The translations under genes were made by a program, and so were the position numbers. Below the pieces are notes generated by a model that did not search any database, was not told the DNA's origin, and saw only the letters and a program-made list of their open reading frames with translations. A DNA stretch of 64,000 bases. It comes from Bowmanella yangjiangensis. Lineage in GTDB: Bacteria > Pseudomonadota > Gammaproteobacteria > Enterobacterales > Alteromonadaceae. Of this stretch, positions 16,126 through 24,671 are shown one piece after another; positions within the stretch are counted from its first letter, which is position 1; the number at the start of each line of letters is the position of its first letter. The DNA lies in assembly GCF_017255015.1 (NCBI RefSeq), contig NZ_JAFKCS010000004.1, positions 62,001-126,000 on the forward strand. Direction: 5' to 3'.

Positions 16126-17988
16126 ATGCAGCCAACTAATACCTTCAGGCTGAAAAGACTTAGGGAACTACAATTTTTAACCCAGCTTTGTTTGGTCGTT
16201 GTGTTTTTACACTGGACCTGGATTGGCGAATGGGTTGTTACCGCATATGTACCCTGTGTCTCGGTACTCCTGTACATCAGCTATCGCATAGCCTCTTGCG
16301 GCCGGATGGAGCTGGGTATTGCCCTATTCCTGGGGATAGTGAATTTTAGTGCTTTGCTGTTTATGTGGGTGTTTTACGGGCTGCGAGATGAAGTGGTGAT
16401 GCTGTTGCCAGCAGTCATGTTCTTTGCCGCCATGCTAAGCGGTATGCGGCTTATGCTGTGGAGTTTCGCTTTGAATGCCATTAACTTGCTGCTGCTTGGT
16501 AGTGTGGGGCATTTTTCCCAGTGGCATCGTGTCATCCCAGAACAAGACCTCAATAGTGCCTTTTTAATGTTACTGCTGCTGGGCATGACCGCTTACGGTA
16601 TCTGGACAGTGGTTTCTCAACTGCGCACCACCCTGGATGAATTACGTCTGGAAAATGCCAGGTATAGAGACTCTCAGGTACAAGTGGCGCAGCTTATTCA
16701 TCATGATCCCCTCACCGGTTTAGCCAACCGGCTAAAAGCCCGAGAAATATTCGAAACTTCCGTGCACGCGGCGAAAGCCAACCAAACTATGGTGGCGTTG
16801 ACCTTTCTGGATCTGGATAACTTCAAGTCTATTAACGATTCATTAGGTCATAGATTAGGAGATATCTATCTTCAGCAAGTTGCCAACAAGTTCAAATCGA
16901 CCTTGCGTGAGTCCGACCATTTGTGTCGCTTTGGTGGAGACGAGTTTGTCATCATCAGTACTAACCTCACGCACAGCAAGCAAGTCGACGCTCTGGCCAT
17001 GCGTATTTTGCAATGCAGTGCCATGCCACTGGAAATTGACGGCCATGAGCTGACCCTGACCTGTTCCATGGGCATCTCAATGGTGCCGCAAGACGGCAAT
17101 GATTTTGACAACATTTGCCAGCAAGCCGATTTAGCCATGTATACGGCGAAGGAAAGTGGTCGTAATCAGTACCGTTACTTCCAGCCCAATATGAGTGAGC
17201 AACTCTCCAAGCAGTTAGGCCTGGAACGTGGCCTTAGAAATGCCATCGAGCTTAAGCAATTGTCCATTCATTATCAGCCTAAAGTCTGTCTTCGCAGCGG
17301 CAAAATTGAGTCGGTTGAAGCCTTGCTACGTTGGGACCATCCGCAGATTGGCCGGATCAGCCCCGATGTATTTATTCCCCTGGCTGAACGCTGTGGACAA
17401 ATTGGTGTATTGGGTGAGTGGGTGTTGGAAAATGCGATTTCTCAATGTGTGGAATGGCATAAGGCCGGCTTGCCGGAGTTGTCTGTGGCAGTGAACGTTT
17501 CCCCCATGCAGTTACTCAGTGGGCGTTTTGCCCGCACGCTCGCGAGTTTATTAGAAAAGTATGGGCTGGAAGGGCGCTTTCTGTTGCTGGAGCTGACCGA
17601 GTCGGTTTTCATCGAAGCCAAACAGGAATTGCAGCAGTGTTTGTCCACCGTGCAGGGGCTGGGGGTGAATCTGGCTATTGATGACTTTGGTACTGGCTAC
17701 TCCAACCTGGCTTATCTGAAAAAATTCAGGGTTGCACAGCTGAAGATTGATCGCTCCTTTGTGACCAATTTGCTGGATAGCGCCGAGAACCAGGCGATTG
17801 TCACGGCTATCGTTAATATGTCTCATAGTCTGGGCCTGACGACTATTGCTGAAGGTATAGAAGATAAACCGACGGCCGATTTTCTGACTAGCCTGGGCTG
17901 TGACAAGGGGCAAGGGTTTCATTGGTCGGCACCTTTGGATGCGGCGCAAATGCCAAGATTATTGCAACTGCTGCGCCCAGCCTGCTAA
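16126..17988 (+). CDS. Membrane GGDEF-EAL c-di-GMP enzyme
   Basis: 620 residues. Five or six hydrophobic helices fill residues 15-165, a membrane sensor of unknown ligand. GGDEF domain (about 185-350) has intact GGDEF at 270-274 and the inhibitory I-site RESD at 261-264. EAL domain (about 365-615) has intact EALLRW at 398-403 and DDFGTGYSNLAYLKKF. Both synthesis and breakdown of cyclic di-GMP are therefore possible; the net direction cannot be told. The ATG lacks a good ribosome site. It lies between two dead glycan genes but is itself intact. Confidence 0.92.
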   Translation: MQPTNTFRLKRLRELQFLTQLCLVVVFLHWTWIGEWVVTAYVPCVSVLLYISYRIASCGRMELGIALFLGIVNFSALLFMWVFYGLRDEVVMLLPAVMFFAAMLSGMRLMLWSFALNAINLLLLGSVGHFSQWHRVIPEQDLNSAFLMLLLLGMTAYGIWTVVSQLRTTLDELRLENARYRDSQVQVAQLIHHDPLTGLANRLKAREIFETSVHAAKANQTMVALTFLDLDNFKSINDSLGHRLGDIYLQQVANKFKSTLRESDHLCRFGGDEFVIISTNLTHSKQVDALAMRILQCSAMPLEIDGHELTLTCSMGISMVPQDGNDFDNICQQADLAMYTAKESGRNQYRYFQPNMSEQLSKQLGLERGLRNAIELKQLSIHYQPKVCLRSGKIESVEALLRWDHPQIGRISPDVFIPLAERCGQIGVLGEWVLENAISQCVEWHKAGLPELSVAVNVSPMQLLSGRFARTLASLLEKYGLEGRFLLLELTESVFIEAKQELQQCLSTVQGLGVNLAIDDFGTGYSNLAYLKKFRVAQLKIDRSFVTNLLDSAENQAIVTAIVNMSHSLGLTTIAEGIEDKPTADFLTSLGCDKGQGFHWSAPLDAAQMPRLLQLLRPAC

Positions 17989-17989
17989 G

Positions 17990-18301
17990 CCATCATGCAG
18001 ACCCACATAAGACCAGTTCAGCATGCTTTGAAAGTCACCGATAGCGGTGCTGCCAATGTCATAGACAAATTCAGCATCCAAGCCACGACGGTTAATACCG
18101 CCGAGGTTTCCATTAAACACATCTACCCCGGCAATCACACCGGCACACTTGCTGCTGCGTACAGGGTTAACCGAGTCACAGTATAAGCCGTTACCCATAC
18201 ATTCACGCAGTTTGGTCACTGCGCTGATAGTGATTAAGGTATTGTCCAGTCAGCGTCGTCAGCGCGATTGAGAGGGCAGAAAGTCTGAAACTCTTTGTCA
18301 T
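17990..18301 (-). pseudogene. Relic of a TonB-dependent receptor with its middle deleted
   Basis: On the minus strand, AGAGGA then ATG at 18301 begins a signal peptide (MTKSFRLSALSIALTTLTG). After about 21 codons the useful frame changes and a C-terminal receptor segment begins: ISAVTKLRECMGNGLYCDSV, then KCAGVIAGV, NGNLGGINRRGLDAEFVYDI and MLNWSYVG. Such text is usual near the end of large glycan-type TonB receptors of roughly 900 residues. The plug and most of the barrel are missing, and the last strands are also lost where the fragment meets the 3' end of the GGDEF-EAL gene. It was probably the uptake partner of the GH92 enzyme. Confidence 0.75.
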
Positions 18302-18317
18302 GATGCAGTTCCTCTGT

Positions 18318-18359
18318 GTCTTGTTCGCTTTATGGAAGATTCCATAAAGCGAACAAGAC
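18318..18359. repeat. Perfect 20-bp inverted repeat (hairpin, possible terminator)
   Basis: Two 20-base arms, starting GTCTTGTTCGC and ending GCGAACAAGAC, are exact reverse complements separated by two bases (GA). Read rightward the stem is followed by TTTTTGAG, so it could end transcripts coming from the GGDEF-EAL gene. Read leftward it lies in the leader of the TonB-receptor relic, 17 bases before its ATG. Confidence 0.85.
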
Positions 18360-18442
18360 TTTTTGAGATTATCCTGCCTGGATTCAAACTACACGCGGCA
18401 GTAATAAGAATTATTTTCGCATAAATATAAATTGCTAACACA

Positions 18443-18461
18443 AATGCAAGTCGTTATCATT
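18443..18461 (+). promoter_or_regulatory. Candidate Fur box before the TonB receptor
   Basis: AATGCAAGTCGTTATCATT. The right half GTTATCATT matches the Fur consensus except its first base, and 10 of 14 core positions of TGATAAT-N-ATTATCA agree. It lies about 57 bases before the receptor start, at promoter distance. Iron repression of the receptor is the expected outcome. Confidence 0.62.
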
Positions 18462-18518
18462 TGTGTTGTTTGGCGGGGTGTGGAAATTCCGTCTGGTTAT
18501 TTTTGTATGGAGTGGTTC

Positions 18519-20843
18519 ATGTCACAGTTTTCTCTGCAATATCTGTCTACTGCTGTTGCCCTAGGTTTATCTTTACCCGTTATTGCCAACCCGGTTCCTT
18601 CTCAGGATGTAGAAACCATAGTGGTAACAGCGTCGGGATTTGAGCAGAAGCTGGTAGATGCCCCTGCCAGTGTTTCTGTGATCAGCCGTGTTGAACTACA
18701 AAATAAACCTTTTACCAGCCTTGCAGATGCGCTTCGTGACATTGAAGGCATTGATGTGGGTAGTGGTCAGGATAAAAACGGTAACATCAGCATCACTATG
18801 CGCGGTTTACCCTCTGACTACACCTTGGTCCTGATCAACGGTCGCCGCCAATCAGACATTGGTGACATTGGTCCCAACAACTTTGGCAATAGCCAGTTTA
18901 TGTATATGCCGCCACTGGAGGCCATTGAGCGAATCGAAGTGGTGCGCGGGCCTATGTCTACCTTGTACGGTGCCGATGCCATAGGTGGTGTCATTAACAT
19001 TATTACCCGCAAACAGATGGAAGAAACCGTTGGCAGCCTGAGTCTCGGCTCCACGTTCCAGCAAGATGACCAATATGGTGATGACCAAAAAGCGGACTTC
19101 TATCTGACTGGCCCCAGCGGTATCGATAATCTGGCCTATACCCTGAGGGCCAGTATCTATGACCGTGAGCAAAGCGAACCGACTTATGCTGATAGCTTGC
19201 CTTTACCAGGAGGTGGTACCTGGACGGATGAAGGCAGTTTTGGTGACAAGAAAATTGTCGCGGCAAAAAACTGGAATGCGGGGTTTAGTCTGAACTATGC
19301 CCTTAGTGACACCCAGGAACTGGCCTTTGATTATGACATTGCCAAGCAGCGTTATGACAATACGCAAGGGCAGACTGGCACCCTGGATAGTCCCGTCAGC
19401 CTGTGGCGTAGCCGTGGCGGTATCATTCAGCCAAGGGTAGGTTACACCCCTTACCAACGTGTAGAGCGTGAACAATTTGTCTTGTCGCATATCGGCCGTT
19501 GGGAGCAGGGTACCCTGACTAGCAGTTTAACGCGTAGTCGCAGCGAAAACTTCGGTCGTTCATTACCTCTGACAGTGCAGGAGCGCAGTGATTTACAAGC
19601 TATCTGGGATCAGGCTGTGCTTGATCAGGGCAGCAACAATCCTAAGTTGACCGAGACGTTGTACAACAAACTGGAACAGCAGTTCTTGCCCAGGCCCTTA
19701 CGCAATCTGAAAATCGACAATCTGATCCTGGATACCAAGCTAGAATCTCAGTGGCAAAATCACTATTTCGTCGTTGGTGGTCAGTACTTCAACGCGGAAA
19801 TGGAAGACGGCGTCTTCGGCATGTATGGCGACGGTTTCCGGCAGGGTACCAGCCAGAAACACCAACAGTGGGCTGTTTTTGCTGAAGACAGCTGGGATCT
19901 GAGCGACGCACTCACTGCAGTATTTGGTGGTCGTTATGATGATCACAACATCTTTGGTGGTCAGTTTAGTCCTCGTGCTTATCTCAATGTGAGTCTGAAC
20001 GAAGACTGGACGGTTAAAGGTGGCATCAGCACGGGGTATAAAACCCCTAAGCCCAATCAGTTGTTCCCCGGTATCGTCGGTTTTGGCGGCCAAGGTGTTA
20101 GCCCTTTTGTCGGCACCCCGGATCTGCAGCCTGAAACCAGTGTGAACTACGAAGTGGCTGCCTACTATCAGGGCAACGCCTGGTTAAGCGGTAACATCAC
20201 ACTGTTTTATAACGACTTTAAAGACAAGATAATTAATCAGGATAATCTGCCAAATTGTGAAGTGGCGGCAAATGGACAGGCTTGTGTTGATATTGGTCCA
20301 GGTTGGGCTGGTTTAGGCTATACCAGTTTCTCTCAGGCGGATAATGTGGATAAGGCTGAAACCCGCGGAGTGGAATTGGCTGGTAAGCTAAGCTTTACCG
20401 ACAACCTGAGCCTGAATGCCAACTACACCTATACCGACAGCGAAGTGAAAAGCGGCCGTGACGCGGGTTTACCGCTGGTCAGCACACCCAAAAATATGTT
20501 GAACGCTACCCTTAACTGGCAAGTACTGGAGGACCTGAGCCTGTCGTTAATTGCTGAGGTACGCAGTAAACGCTTCCGCGGCACCGCAGATGTGCAGGGG
20601 CCACAGGGGTCAGAAACTGTCGAGCTTTACTATAAGGCTTATGAGTTGCTGCATTTGGCAGCGCGTTATCAGGTCAACGACAAGCTGACCATTCATGGTC
20701 GTATTAACAACCTGTTAGATGAAAACCTGTCTACCCGTACTTGCTTGTTGTCGGCAGATGAACTGGGATATGAATGCGCGTCTGACTACAACACTACGGA
20801 AAAAGCCCGTAGCTTCTGGGTGTCGGCCAATTATCTGTTCTGA
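18519..20843 (+). CDS. TonB-dependent siderophore receptor (FepA/CirA-like)
   Basis: 774 residues. Signal peptide (1-24), TonB box VETIVVTA, plug domain (about 40-165) with MRGLPSDYTLVLINGRRQ and RIEVVRGPMSTLYGADAIGG, then a 22-strand barrel ending SFWVSANYLF. The late segment with paired cysteines (NCEVAANGQACVD) and KAETRGVELAG resembles the catecholate and colicin-type receptor group. It should carry ferric siderophores over the outer membrane. ATG at 18519 follows GGAG by six bases; in-frame starts upstream lack this. A Fur box precedes and a terminator follows. Confidence 0.9.
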   Translation: MSQFSLQYLSTAVALGLSLPVIANPVPSQDVETIVVTASGFEQKLVDAPASVSVISRVELQNKPFTSLADALRDIEGIDVGSGQDKNGNISITMRGLPSDYTLVLINGRRQSDIGDIGPNNFGNSQFMYMPPLEAIERIEVVRGPMSTLYGADAIGGVINIITRKQMEETVGSLSLGSTFQQDDQYGDDQKADFYLTGPSGIDNLAYTLRASIYDREQSEPTYADSLPLPGGGTWTDEGSFGDKKIVAAKNWNAGFSLNYALSDTQELAFDYDIAKQRYDNTQGQTGTLDSPVSLWRSRGGIIQPRVGYTPYQRVEREQFVLSHIGRWEQGTLTSSLTRSRSENFGRSLPLTVQERSDLQAIWDQAVLDQGSNNPKLTETLYNKLEQQFLPRPLRNLKIDNLILDTKLESQWQNHYFVVGGQYFNAEMEDGVFGMYGDGFRQGTSQKHQQWAVFAEDSWDLSDALTAVFGGRYDDHNIFGGQFSPRAYLNVSLNEDWTVKGGISTGYKTPKPNQLFPGIVGFGGQGVSPFVGTPDLQPETSVNYEVAAYYQGNAWLSGNITLFYNDFKDKIINQDNLPNCEVAANGQACVDIGPGWAGLGYTSFSQADNVDKAETRGVELAGKLSFTDNLSLNANYTYTDSEVKSGRDAGLPLVSTPKNMLNATLNWQVLEDLSLSLIAEVRSKRFRGTADVQGPQGSETVELYYKAYELLHLAARYQVNDKLTIHGRINNLLDENLSTRTCLLSADELGYECASDYNTTEKARSFWVSANYLF

Positions 20844-20883
20844 GTCGCCGAGCAACTAGATTCATCATCTTCGAATTGAAAAT

Positions 20884-20906
20884 CCCCGCTTTGCGGGGTT
20901 TTTTTT
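20884..20906 (+). terminator. Rho-independent terminator of the TonB receptor gene
   Basis: CCCCGC-TTT-GCGGGG followed by eight T, 40 bases after the receptor stop. Confidence 0.92.
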
Positions 20907-21002
20907 AGCTAAATGGTCGATTAAGTAAAATTTCATTGTCATTTCGCGCAGATTATTGCTATCCAATAGCCTTAGTTTCTCTTGTAAATTCAAGACCTCC
21001 TC

Positions 21003-22283
21003 ATGCCCAGAGCAACCCTTACCACACTGGCATCTCCTCTTCTCAGTCTACTGGTGTACTCCATTGGTCATGGACTGCTGACGACCTTACTGACCCTTAG
21101 AATGACTGCGGAAGATGTCTCGCCAACCCTGATTGGTATGATTTCAACGGCCTATTTTGCCGGTTTGATGATGGGCTCTTTTATCAACAGTAAAGTGATT
21201 ATGCGGGTAGGGCATATCCGTGCCTATGCGGCTTATGCTTCAATCCTTTGCAGTCTGGCCTTATTGTTCGGCATTTTTGTCGCCCCGGAATCATGGATGC
21301 TGCTGCGTCTTATCGGTGGGTTTGCGACCGGGGGATTACTGGTGGTGATTGAATCCTGGATCATTGTCAGTAGCCCTGTAGCGCACCGGGGGCGCATTAT
21401 GGCGCTGTATATGGTGCTGTTTTACGCGGCCATGATCTTGGGGCAAATGGCTTTGAAGCAGCTCGATATTATGACATTGTTGCCTTTTGTTTTTGCAGCA
21501 CTGGCCTGTTCTTTGTCTGTATTGCCGCTGGTGCTCTCTAAAGTCAGTGTGCAGCATCTGGAGCGCCATGAAAAATTGCCCTTTTTCAGTCTGATTCGCC
21601 TCACACCTACAGCCGTATTCAGTTGCTTTATCTCCGGCCTTATCCTCAGTGTGGCATATGGCCTGTTGCCGTTTTTCTATGCTAAATCCGGTATGCAGAT
21701 CAAAGACATCGCCGATATGATGGCCTACCTGATACTTGGCGGACTCTGCCTGCAATACCCTCTTGGACGCTTGTCTGACCGTTTTGACCGGCGTTTGGTA
21801 TTGATCTGTCTGTTCAGTGGCATCTTGCTGGTGGGATTGGCATTTGTATTACTGCATCCAAGTGGCAACAGCACGCAAGCCGCCATATTAACCCTGATGC
21901 TGGGTGGCGTGATTTTCGCGGTTTACCCCATCAGTCTCAGCCAGGCCTGTGATGAACTCAACCCCTCTCAGGTCGTGGCGGCTAATCAGGGTTTATTACT
22001 GTGTTACAGCATAGGGGCCATGAGTGGTCCACTGTTGGCACCTGTGTTTATTCACCAATTTGGCCCGCAAGGCATCTTTATTTACTTTGCCTGTGCATCG
22101 GCAATTTGTTTGCTTTTCCTTATCTGGCGGCGCTTGGTACGAGAACCCGTGCCACTGGAAGATCATGTGGCATTCTCCACCAGTACGCCTAACACCCCGG
22201 TGATGGCAGAGTTAGACCCGCGAGCCGATGCCTCCCCTTTGATGCCAGATGACCCCGCCCAGGATTATTACGACAAACGCTGA
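21003..22283 (+). CDS. MFS transporter (YcaD-like)
   Basis: 426 residues with about 12 helices and a polar C-terminal tail of some 45 residues (acidic, proline-rich). The YcaD-type pattern is seen in TLRMTAEDVSPTLIGMISTA, FAGLMMGSF and RLIGGFATGGLLVVIESWI, and again in PLGRLSDRFDRRLVLI. Proton-driven uptake or export of a small molecule at the inner membrane is expected. Placement after an iron receptor suggests siderophore traffic, but this is only context. No good ribosome site is seen before the ATG. Confidence 0.82.
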   Translation: MPRATLTTLASPLLSLLVYSIGHGLLTTLLTLRMTAEDVSPTLIGMISTAYFAGLMMGSFINSKVIMRVGHIRAYAAYASILCSLALLFGIFVAPESWMLLRLIGGFATGGLLVVIESWIIVSSPVAHRGRIMALYMVLFYAAMILGQMALKQLDIMTLLPFVFAALACSLSVLPLVLSKVSVQHLERHEKLPFFSLIRLTPTAVFSCFISGLILSVAYGLLPFFYAKSGMQIKDIADMMAYLILGGLCLQYPLGRLSDRFDRRLVLICLFSGILLVGLAFVLLHPSGNSTQAAILTLMLGGVIFAVYPISLSQACDELNPSQVVAANQGLLLCYSIGAMSGPLLAPVFIHQFGPQGIFIYFACASAICLLFLIWRRLVREPVPLEDHVAFSTSTPNTPVMAELDPRADASPLMPDDPAQDYYDKR

Positions 22284-22309
22284 TAAGGTTGCGCCAAATT
22301 ATTAAGTTC

Positions 22310-22331
22310 GCAAATAGGAATGATTTGCATA
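22310..22331 (+). promoter_or_regulatory. Candidate Fur box before the PepSY operon
   Basis: GCAAAT-AGGAATG-ATTTGC forms a palindrome at 22310-22328 and contains a Fur-like core (TAGGAATGATTTGCA, 9 of 14 positions). It is 72 bases before the PepSY gene. A separate perfect palindrome CCCGTTAACGGG lies at 22366-22377, closer to the start. Confidence 0.5.
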
Positions 22332-22400
22332 TTTAATTGTATCCGTTTAAAGTCTGCGACATTGACCCGTTAACGGGGTTGTCAGCCGAGATGTTTTGTT

Positions 22401-23018
22401 ATGTCCAGAGGTGCGCTTCGCTCCTTTTACAGCAGCAGCCGCTGGCTGCATATTTACCTGTCTACCGCCTTATTTGCATTGCTGGTGTTTTTTTGTATCA
22501 GCGGCGTTGTGCTCAATCATATCAGTTGGCTGGATGACACGGGCGAGGCCGGCGATCAACGTCTTGAGCTTCCGGTTTCGTGGTACACGCTGGAAGCCGC
22601 TCCTGAGCAACTAATCGCTGAGGTAGGAGCATACCTGCAAAACCAGCATAACCTGCGCGCTCCTCGCGCAGTGGAGTGGTCAGCCGATGACCAGGAGCTG
22701 GTAATGGACTACGCCTTACCAGCGGGCTTTGCCTTAGTCACGTTGGACCTCCAGGGCAGAGAATTGCTGCTTGAGTTCCATAAAGGCAACTGGTTGTCGG
22801 TATGGGGGGATCTGCATAAAGGCCGGCACAGTGGCCAGGCATGGTCCTGGGTGATTGATGTGTCAGCGGTTCTGATGCTGCTGTTTGCCCTCACTGGCAT
22901 GGTGATCCTGTTGCAAAACCGTACCAAACGTCGCTCCGGGCTGATAGCAGCAGCCTTAGGCGTGATCACACCGGTACTGATTTATGTTCTGTTTGTACCA
23001 ACACTTTTGGGAGTTTAA
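22401..23018 (+). CDS. PepSY-associated membrane protein
   Basis: 205 residues. N-terminal helix (about 20-42: LSTALFALLVFFCISGVVLN) preceded by SSRWLHIYLS, a periplasmic domain, then a segment FHKGNWLSVWGDLHKGRHSG leading to a second helix (about 150-170) and a third at the C-terminus. This is the pattern of PepSY-type flavin or iron reductase membrane partners. It is first in a three-gene run (2- and 14-base gaps) with DUF2271 and DUF4198 proteins, a set often found under Fur control. Probable role in iron release or periplasmic redox, inferred. Confidence 0.75.
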   Translation: MSRGALRSFYSSSRWLHIYLSTALFALLVFFCISGVVLNHISWLDDTGEAGDQRLELPVSWYTLEAAPEQLIAEVGAYLQNQHNLRAPRAVEWSADDQELVMDYALPAGFALVTLDLQGRELLLEFHKGNWLSVWGDLHKGRHSGQAWSWVIDVSAVLMLLFALTGMVILLQNRTKRRSGLIAAALGVITPVLIYVLFVPTLLGV

Positions 23019-23020
23019 GG

Positions 23021-23512
23021 ATGAAATATGCTGCTCTGGTGCTTGCCGCCACTCTGATTGGCGGCTATGCCGATGCTGCACAGCTTGAAATAACCCTGAA
23101 TCAGCCAGCACTCGATGTTCAGCCTTATCACCGCCCTTACATTGCCGTATGGGTGGAAGATAGTCAGCGCAATGCGGTTGCCACTATTGCGCTGTGGAAG
23201 CAGTTGGAAGAAGGCGACAAATGGCTCAAAGACCTGCGCCAGTACTGGCGTAAGGTGGGGCGTAATGCTGGTAGTGAGATCGATGCGGTCACCGGTGCCA
23301 CACGTCGCCCTGGCGACCATCTGTTGCACTGGGATGGTAAGGACAGCCAAGGTAAGCCGCTGCCTGCCGGAGAATATTTACTGAACGTCGAAGCGTCACG
23401 GGAAGAAGGCGGCAGAGACTACCACAGGGTGGCCTTTGAGCTTGGCAAACAAGGGCAAATTAACTTACCGGCCAAAATTGAACTGGGCCCAATTCAAATC
23501 AGTGTGAAATAG
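23021..23512 (+). CDS. DUF2271 periplasmic protein
   Basis: 163 residues with a signal peptide (1-19, LAATLIGGYADA). The mature part reads HRPYIAVWVEDSQRNAVATI, later SEIDAVTGATRRPGDHLLHW and PLPAGEYLLNVEASREEGG, which fits DUF2271, a beta-sandwich family. The DAVTGAT motif resembles the site where FMN is attached through threonine in NqrC/RnfG-type domains. That likeness may be real and would fit a redox role beside PepSY. Second gene of the operon, AAGGATG overlapping start region. Confidence 0.78.
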   Translation: MKYAALVLAATLIGGYADAAQLEITLNQPALDVQPYHRPYIAVWVEDSQRNAVATIALWKQLEEGDKWLKDLRQYWRKVGRNAGSEIDAVTGATRRPGDHLLHWDGKDSQGKPLPAGEYLLNVEASREEGGRDYHRVAFELGKQGQINLPAKIELGPIQISVK

Positions 23513-23526
23513 GAAGGAATGTTGCA

Positions 23527-24378
23527 ATGCGTATAAAACCCATAGCGCTATGGATTAAAGCGGCTGGCCTTGCCGGTCTGATGTTAAGCAGCCAAGCGGC
23601 GCTGGCTCACGCCCGTTGGTTGGTGCCCAGTCATACTAATCTGTCTGGCCAGGAAGCCCATGCCATTGCGCTGGACTTGAGTATTTCCAATGATATTTTT
23701 CATGCCGACAAAAGCTATGGCAATTCCACTGATAAGGGGCCAGGCGGGCGCAGTAAACCTCAGCTTATCGCCACTGCGCCAGACGGCAGCCGCAGTGACG
23801 CAATCGCGTATGTGGACTTACTTCGAAAAAGCGCGGCTGGTGTAACGCTGAGCCAGTCCGGCACTTATCGTATTGGTTTGGAACAACCCGCTACCTTGTT
23901 TACTTTTTTTAAGGATGCTAAGGGTGAGCGCGGCCGGGTTTTCGGTGGTAAGGACAGCCAGGAGATACCCTCAGGCGCCACCGCTTTGTCTACCACACGA
24001 ATGCAGGCCAGAGTGGAAACCTTTGTCAGTCGCAACCAAACTACCGACATCAAGCCCACCGGCCAGGGACTGGAACTGGGTGGCGGCACCCATCCCAATG
24101 ATCTGTTCACCGGTGAAACCATTCGCTGGCAGTTATTGCAGGACGGCAAGCCGGTAGCTGAAGGCACCGAAGTGACATTAATGCGTGCCGGTACCCGCTA
24201 TCGTAACGAGCGAGGGGACATCCAGCTTAAAGCCGATGCGCAAGGTTTTATTCAAGTGTCGTTGGAGCATGCCGGTATGTACTTGCTGGAAGCTGGGGTA
24301 AACCGCGAATCTGATACTCAGGGGATAGATACTGAGCGGGCCTCACTATTTTTAACCTTTGAAGTCGTACCAGCCTGA
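23527..24378 (+). CDS. DUF4198 periplasmic protein
   Basis: 283 residues with a signal peptide ending SSQAALAHARWLVPSHTNL. After cleavage the protein begins with a histidine, a feature often linked to metal binding in DUF4198. Two beta-rich domains follow, with GGTHPNDLFTGETIRWQLLQ and PVAEGTEVTLMRAGTRYRNE. The family is found with nickel, cobalt and iron uptake genes. Third and last gene of the PepSY operon; GGAAGGAATGTTGCA supplies the ribosome site. Confidence 0.8.
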   Translation: MRIKPIALWIKAAGLAGLMLSSQAALAHARWLVPSHTNLSGQEAHAIALDLSISNDIFHADKSYGNSTDKGPGGRSKPQLIATAPDGSRSDAIAYVDLLRKSAAGVTLSQSGTYRIGLEQPATLFTFFKDAKGERGRVFGGKDSQEIPSGATALSTTRMQARVETFVSRNQTTDIKPTGQGLELGGGTHPNDLFTGETIRWQLLQDGKPVAEGTEVTLMRAGTRYRNERGDIQLKADAQGFIQVSLEHAGMYLLEAGVNRESDTQGIDTERASLFLTFEVVPA

Positions 24379-24385
24379 TATTTCA

Positions 24386-24410
24386 GCAGATCGGTGCAAT
24401 ATCGATCTGC
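24386..24410 (+). terminator. Weak terminator after the PepSY operon
   Basis: GCAGATCG (24386-24393) pairs with CGATCTGC (24403-24410), nine-base loop, followed by a pyrimidine-rich ACCACCTTTCTTTT. Confidence 0.5.
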
Positions 24411-24671
24411 ACCACCTTTCTTTTAACTCATTGATTATTAATGCCTAATCTTGGGTGTCTCAATTTGGGGACATCCTTGTGTTCCTATTGATAAAGGGAT
24501 CTCTTGGGAAACCACCTGCTTTGCACAATGGCTGTCGGCAATTTGAGACAGTTATGCACGGAGTAGGGCATGTATGTTTGATTAACTTTATGTTTTGGCT
24601 AGTGAATATATAACTGGTTCAGTTCTTGATTGGCTACCCGCCGAGTAGTAACTGAAATATAGGAGCACCCT

